Positions 61,239 through 64,000 of a DNA stretch of 64,000 nt are shown here, in pieces. Source of the stretch: Cryobacterium sp. Y57 (lineage in GTDB: Bacteria > Actinomycetota > Actinomycetes > Actinomycetales > Microbacteriaceae); NCBI RefSeq assembly GCF_002929505.1, contig NZ_PJJL01000066.1, positions 32,810 to 96,809 of the forward strand, written 5' to 3'. The notes under the pieces are model-generated. The model was not told the origin of the DNA, searched no databases, and saw only the letters and a program-made list of their open reading frames with translations. The translations under genes and the position numbers were made by a program. Numbering within the stretch: the first letter of the stretch is position 1; the number at the start of each line of letters is the position of its first letter.

Positions 61239-63518
61239 ATGCCCAACCACCTAGCTGATGCCATCAGTCCATACCTGCGTTCCCACGCAGAAAACCCCGT
61301 GCACTGGCACAGCTGGGGCATCGAAGCCTTTGTCGAGGCAAAAAAACGTGATCTGCCCGTTCTGGTATCGATTGGATACTCGACCTGCCATTGGTGCCAC
61401 GTGATGGCTCGGGAAAGCTTCAGCGATCCAGATATCGCCGGCTATCTCAACGAGCACTTCGTGAGCATCAAGGTGGACCGTGAGGAACACCCCGATGTCG
61501 ACGCGAGCTACCTCGCCGCCGCGAGCGCCTTCGTGCAGGGCCTCGGCTGGCCACTGAACGTGTTCGTCACGCCCGACGGGCAGGCCTTCCATGCCGGAAC
61601 GTATTTTCCCCCGGTCGGTCAGCCGGGACATCCATCATTTCGCGACGTACTGTCCGCGGTGACGGATGCCTGGCTCACCCGCCGCGAGGAGGTGACGGCG
61701 GGTGCAGCTCGGGTAGCCGAAGTGCTCGCCGAGTCGGCTCGGCAGCTTGCCGCGGGGTCGGAGTCGGTTGGAGGGGATGGTTCCACGGCTGACGCCCGAC
61801 CCAGCGCGGAAGAACTCGACCACGCCGTCGCGGAGCTCGTCGGCTTCGAAGACACCCTTTTCGGCGGTTTCGGCGGCGCGCCGAAGTTTCCGGCGTCGCC
61901 GACGCTCTCGTTTCTGCTCGGGCACGGCAGGGTGTCGAGGCGCGATATCGAGGTCGCCCCCGAGCACGAGCACGAGCACGAGCCCGAGCACGAGCCCGAG
62001 CCCGAGCACGACGCCGCGCTGAGTAGCGCGGTCCCAAGCGACGGCACGGCCCTTGCGCTGCGCACGCTCAAGATCATGGGTGCATCCCCGCTGCGGGACT
62101 CGATCGAGGGTGGCTTCTTTCGCTACGCGGTCAACCGGGATTGGAGCGATCCGCACTACGAACGTATGCTCTACGACAATGCTCAACTGCTCGGCCTCTA
62201 CACGCGCGCCTGGATGCTCACCGGCGGGGCGTGGGCACGCCACGTGGCCGAGGGCGTCGCAGGTTTTCTCACTGATGTGATGCAGCTTCCGAGCGGCGGG
62301 TTCGCCAGCGCGCAAGACTCTGAGAGCACGGTTGATGGCGTGCGGGTCGAGGGGGGCTACTACGCGCTCGCGGCGAGTGACCGCGAGCGGCAAATTCCTC
62401 CCGCACTGGACGAGAAAGTGCTGACCGGCTGGAACGGCCTCGCCATTCAGGCCCTGGCCCGAGCCGGTTTCGTCTTCGACCGCCCCGACCTCATCAGCGC
62501 CGCCCGTCGTGCCGCTGATTCCCTGCACGAGCAACACGAGCGCGCCGACGGTACCCTCGTGCGCGCCTCTGTTGCCGATGTAGGCGCCGCCCGGGTCAAC
62601 GCGCGCCGCGCCACCCGCGATGACATCGCTGCCGCCGCCACTGCTGCTGCCGATGGTATCGCTGCCGACGCCGCTGCTGCCGATCGTGCTCTCTCCGGCC
62701 GTACGTCAGCGGCCAAAGCCACGCTGGAGGACTATGGCATGTACTCACGCGGGCTCCTCGAACTCGCACTCGTTACCGGTGACGTGACCTACGCCAGCCG
62801 GGCTCGCCGCCTGCTCGACAGCACGATCTCAAACGCCCCCTCCGCCGCCGAATCGCCGCAATCAGCGACGCGGTCCGGAGCCAGTGGCACGCACCAATCC
62901 GCTATTTTCCGCCCGCCGCACGGCGCGGATCCGGTGCTCAGTGCGCAAGGGCTGGTCAGCGTTGTCGATCCCTCCGAAGGGGCCTACCCGTCCGGACTGT
63001 CCGCGACCGCCGACGCCGCCCTGCTGTTGTACCGCCTCACCGGCGACGATCGCTATCGCCGGGCCGCGCAGGCGGGCCTCAGCCTGGTGGCCTCACCCGC
63101 GCCGCGGCAGCCGCTTGCCTTCGGCGCCGCACTGCACCTGTTCGACGAACTGAGCACCCCGATCGAGCAACTCGTAATCGTCTCGCCCGACCGGAGCGAC
63201 GAAAACCAGCAGACCGTCACGCCGCACCCCGTCACGCCGCACCCCGTCACTCTCTCCGACCTCGCACGGCGGCATCCGGCGCAGGTCGTCGCATCCGTTT
63301 CAGAGACCCAGGCCCGGGCCTTCGCCGCCGCCGGCTTCGCCCTGTTCGACCAGCGCGCCGCGCCGAGCGGTCTACCCACCGCGTATCTCTGCCGCGATTT
63401 CGTCTGCCAGCTGCCGGTGACCGACCCGGGCGAGCTGCCGTTGCCGGCGGCGACGACCGACCTGATCGCTCGCGTGGTGGCCGAACGGCAAAACCCCGAC
63501 TCGGCGCCCACACACTAA
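61239..63518 (+). CDS. DUF255 thioredoxin-domain protein (YyaL/SPATA20 family)
   Basis: Protein of 759 residues. The N-terminal thioredoxin-like DUF255 domain (about 1-165) starts [17 protein letters not shown] and has the redox motif [10 protein letters not shown]. The rest is an (alpha/alpha)6-barrel-like, cellobiose-epimerase-related domain ([72 protein letters not shown]). Biochemical function of the family is unknown. Unusual insertions are a Glu-His/Glu-Pro repeat (about 242-257), an Ala-rich stretch (about 463-490) and a duplicated TPHPV near 670. The ribosome-binding site GGAAGA touches the ATG. A short tail of intergenic DNA follows. Confidence 0.92.
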   Translation: MPNHLADAISPYLRSHAENPVHWHSWGIEAFVEAKKRDLPVLVSIGYSTCHWCHVMARESFSDPDIAGYLNEHFVSIKVDREEHPDVDASYLAAASAFVQGLGWPLNVFVTPDGQAFHAGTYFPPVGQPGHPSFRDVLSAVTDAWLTRREEVTAGAARVAEVLAESARQLAAGSESVGGDGSTADARPSAEELDHAVAELVGFEDTLFGGFGGAPKFPASPTLSFLLGHGRVSRRDIEVAPEHEHEHEPEHEPEPEHDAALSSAVPSDGTALALRTLKIMGASPLRDSIEGGFFRYAVNRDWSDPHYERMLYDNAQLLGLYTRAWMLTGGAWARHVAEGVAGFLTDVMQLPSGGFASAQDSESTVDGVRVEGGYYALAASDRERQIPPALDEKVLTGWNGLAIQALARAGFVFDRPDLISAARRAADSLHEQHERADGTLVRASVADVGAARVNARRATRDDIAAAATAAADGIAADAAAADRALSGRTSAAKATLEDYGMYSRGLLELALVTGDVTYASRARRLLDSTISNAPSAAESPQSATRSGASGTHQSAIFRPPHGADPVLSAQGLVSVVDPSEGAYPSGLSATADAALLLYRLTGDDRYRRAAQAGLSLVASPAPRQPLAFGAALHLFDELSTPIEQLVIVSPDRSDENQQTVTPHPVTPHPVTLSDLARRHPAQVVASVSETQARAFAAAGFALFDQRAAPSGLPTAYLCRDFVCQLPVTDPGELPLPAATTDLIARVVAERQNPDSAPTH
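61962..62009 (+). repeat. In-frame hexamer microsatellite (GAGCMC x8)
   Basis: Eight units of GAGCAC or GAGCCC encode alternating Glu with His or Pro inside the DUF255 protein, between the thioredoxin and barrel domains. The copy number is likely to vary between strains. Confidence 0.85.
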
Positions 63519-64000
63519 CTTCGGCCAACCCGTCCCCTATCCGAAAAACCCATCGAAAGAACCGTCATGGTTCCCGAAATCAAAATCTGGGCCGGATTCA
63601 CTGCAGCGCACAAGGTCACGCACGTTACGTTCGATCGCCGCCCGGCCGGCCTCAGCGGCTTACCCTCGCCCCAGAACGGGGGATGATTTTGTTGATGGCC
63701 CTGATCAGGGGCCTCTTCGATATCGCCGCGCTCTGGCCCCGTTAAACCGGCGAACGGATGCCGCAGCATCCGTTCATGCGCGGCCGGTCTGTTGGTCGGT
63801 CGCGGCACCGAATTGCCGACGTCAAGACGTACACTAAGTACAAATGCCACCGCGTTTCACAAAACGCCAGTCGCTCATCGAGAACCTCGTCGCTTCTCGA
63901 GAAGATCGTCGCTGCAAAACACCCTGAATCATTCACGCCGGCAATTTCGATGCACTCCTCGGTGTCAGCCCTGGCTGGTCCACGATCGTGCGCACCACTT
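63519..64000. other. Window end without a confident gene
   Basis: There is a 39-codon reading from ATG 63567 (MVPEIKIWAGFTAAHK...) with weak GAAAGAA upstream. A perfect hairpin GAACGGATGC-CGCA-GCATCCGTTC lies at 63752-63775. A 27-codon reading from ATG 63844 (MPPRFTKRQSLIENLVASRE...) is preceded by GTACACTAAGTAC, with TACACT 8 nt before the ATG. None matches a family I know. The stretch may hold the decayed or frameshifted start of a gene reaching beyond the window. Confidence 0.4.

Noticed and set aside
63515..63850. Minus-strand reading of 111 codons at the window end
   Set aside because: No family resemblance, no ribosome-binding site, and it overlaps a hairpin and the end of the DUF255 gene.

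Overview
The window is about 64 kb of high-GC actinobacterial chromosome. GTP-type PEP carboxykinase, a RamB/ScfR-like regulator, DtxR/IdeR-type iron boxes, a CDAB succinate dehydrogenase operon and an HrpA helicase with a long C-terminal region together point to the family Microbacteriaceae (Cryobacterium/Leifsonia-like). That placement is inferred from gene content, since no rRNA is present. I found no tRNA, rRNA, IS element, prophage or CRISPR array. Most of the sequence is ordinary core metabolism and transport.

Layout. 0.1-3.5 kb: TrmH-like rRNA/tRNA methyltransferase, thiolase plus SDR dehydrogenase pair, and two tiny membrane proteins. 3.6-7.1 kb: RamB-like regulator divergent from pckG. 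7.2-11.9 kb: ABC exporter divergent from an ABC-2 type export operon (ATPase plus two permeases). 12-17.5 kb: MHS-family MFS transporter, then the riboflavin operon ribD-ribE-ribBA-ribH with a membrane protein, led by an FMN riboswitch. 17.6-23 kb: glycerol catabolism (SorC-type regulator, glpD, glpF, glpK). 23-25.2 kb: a repeat-rich patch with an AbiEi/DUF559-type endonuclease-like gene and a frameshifted HAD hydrolase. 25.2-28.8 kb: GNAT acetyltransferase, trpS, xthA, YihY/BrkB protein. 28.9-32.4 kb: sdhCDAB. 32.5-34.9 kb: mannosyltransferase-like GT4 divergent from manC. 34.9-43.1 kb: nucleoside uptake and salvage (two BMP lipoproteins, ABC ATPase, two permeases, cdd, deoA). 43.1-43.6 kb: a second repeat patch with the remnant of an AbiEi/DUF559-type gene. 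43.6-46.9 kb: two aldo/keto reductases and an MFS transporter. 47-52 kb: iron-regulated siderophore utilisation operon and its binding protein, each behind an iron box. 52.2-54.9 kb: amino-acid ABC importer. 55-59.1 kb: hrpA. 59.2-63.5 kb: aldo/keto reductase, pnuC, a possible small protein, and a DUF255 thioredoxin-domain protein. The last 0.5 kb holds no confident gene.

The most unusual signal is a family of REPIN-like palindromes. Three elements lie in 1.5 kb (23.0-24.5 kb). Each has the same inverted ends (core ACTCCTGCA ... TGCAGGAGT), exactly 82 nt from end to end, with interiors that differ in sequence but still fold back. One end of a fourth copy sits at bases 7-28. Two copies bracket the endonuclease-like gene, and one copy supplies the stop codons of two convergent genes. 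A different repeat cluster (43.16-43.34 kb) lies directly upstream of a decayed relative of the same gene type. This suggests, without proving it, a link between this gene family and short palindromic repeats, like that of RAYT genes with REPs.

Two further patterns run through the window. First, at least 14 genes have a -10 hexamer (mostly TAnnnT) exactly 6 nt before the start codon, implying leaderless mRNAs. Second, the heptamer CGGATGC/GCATCCG occurs more than 40 times, in genes and intergenic palindromes, often forcing non-preferred codons.
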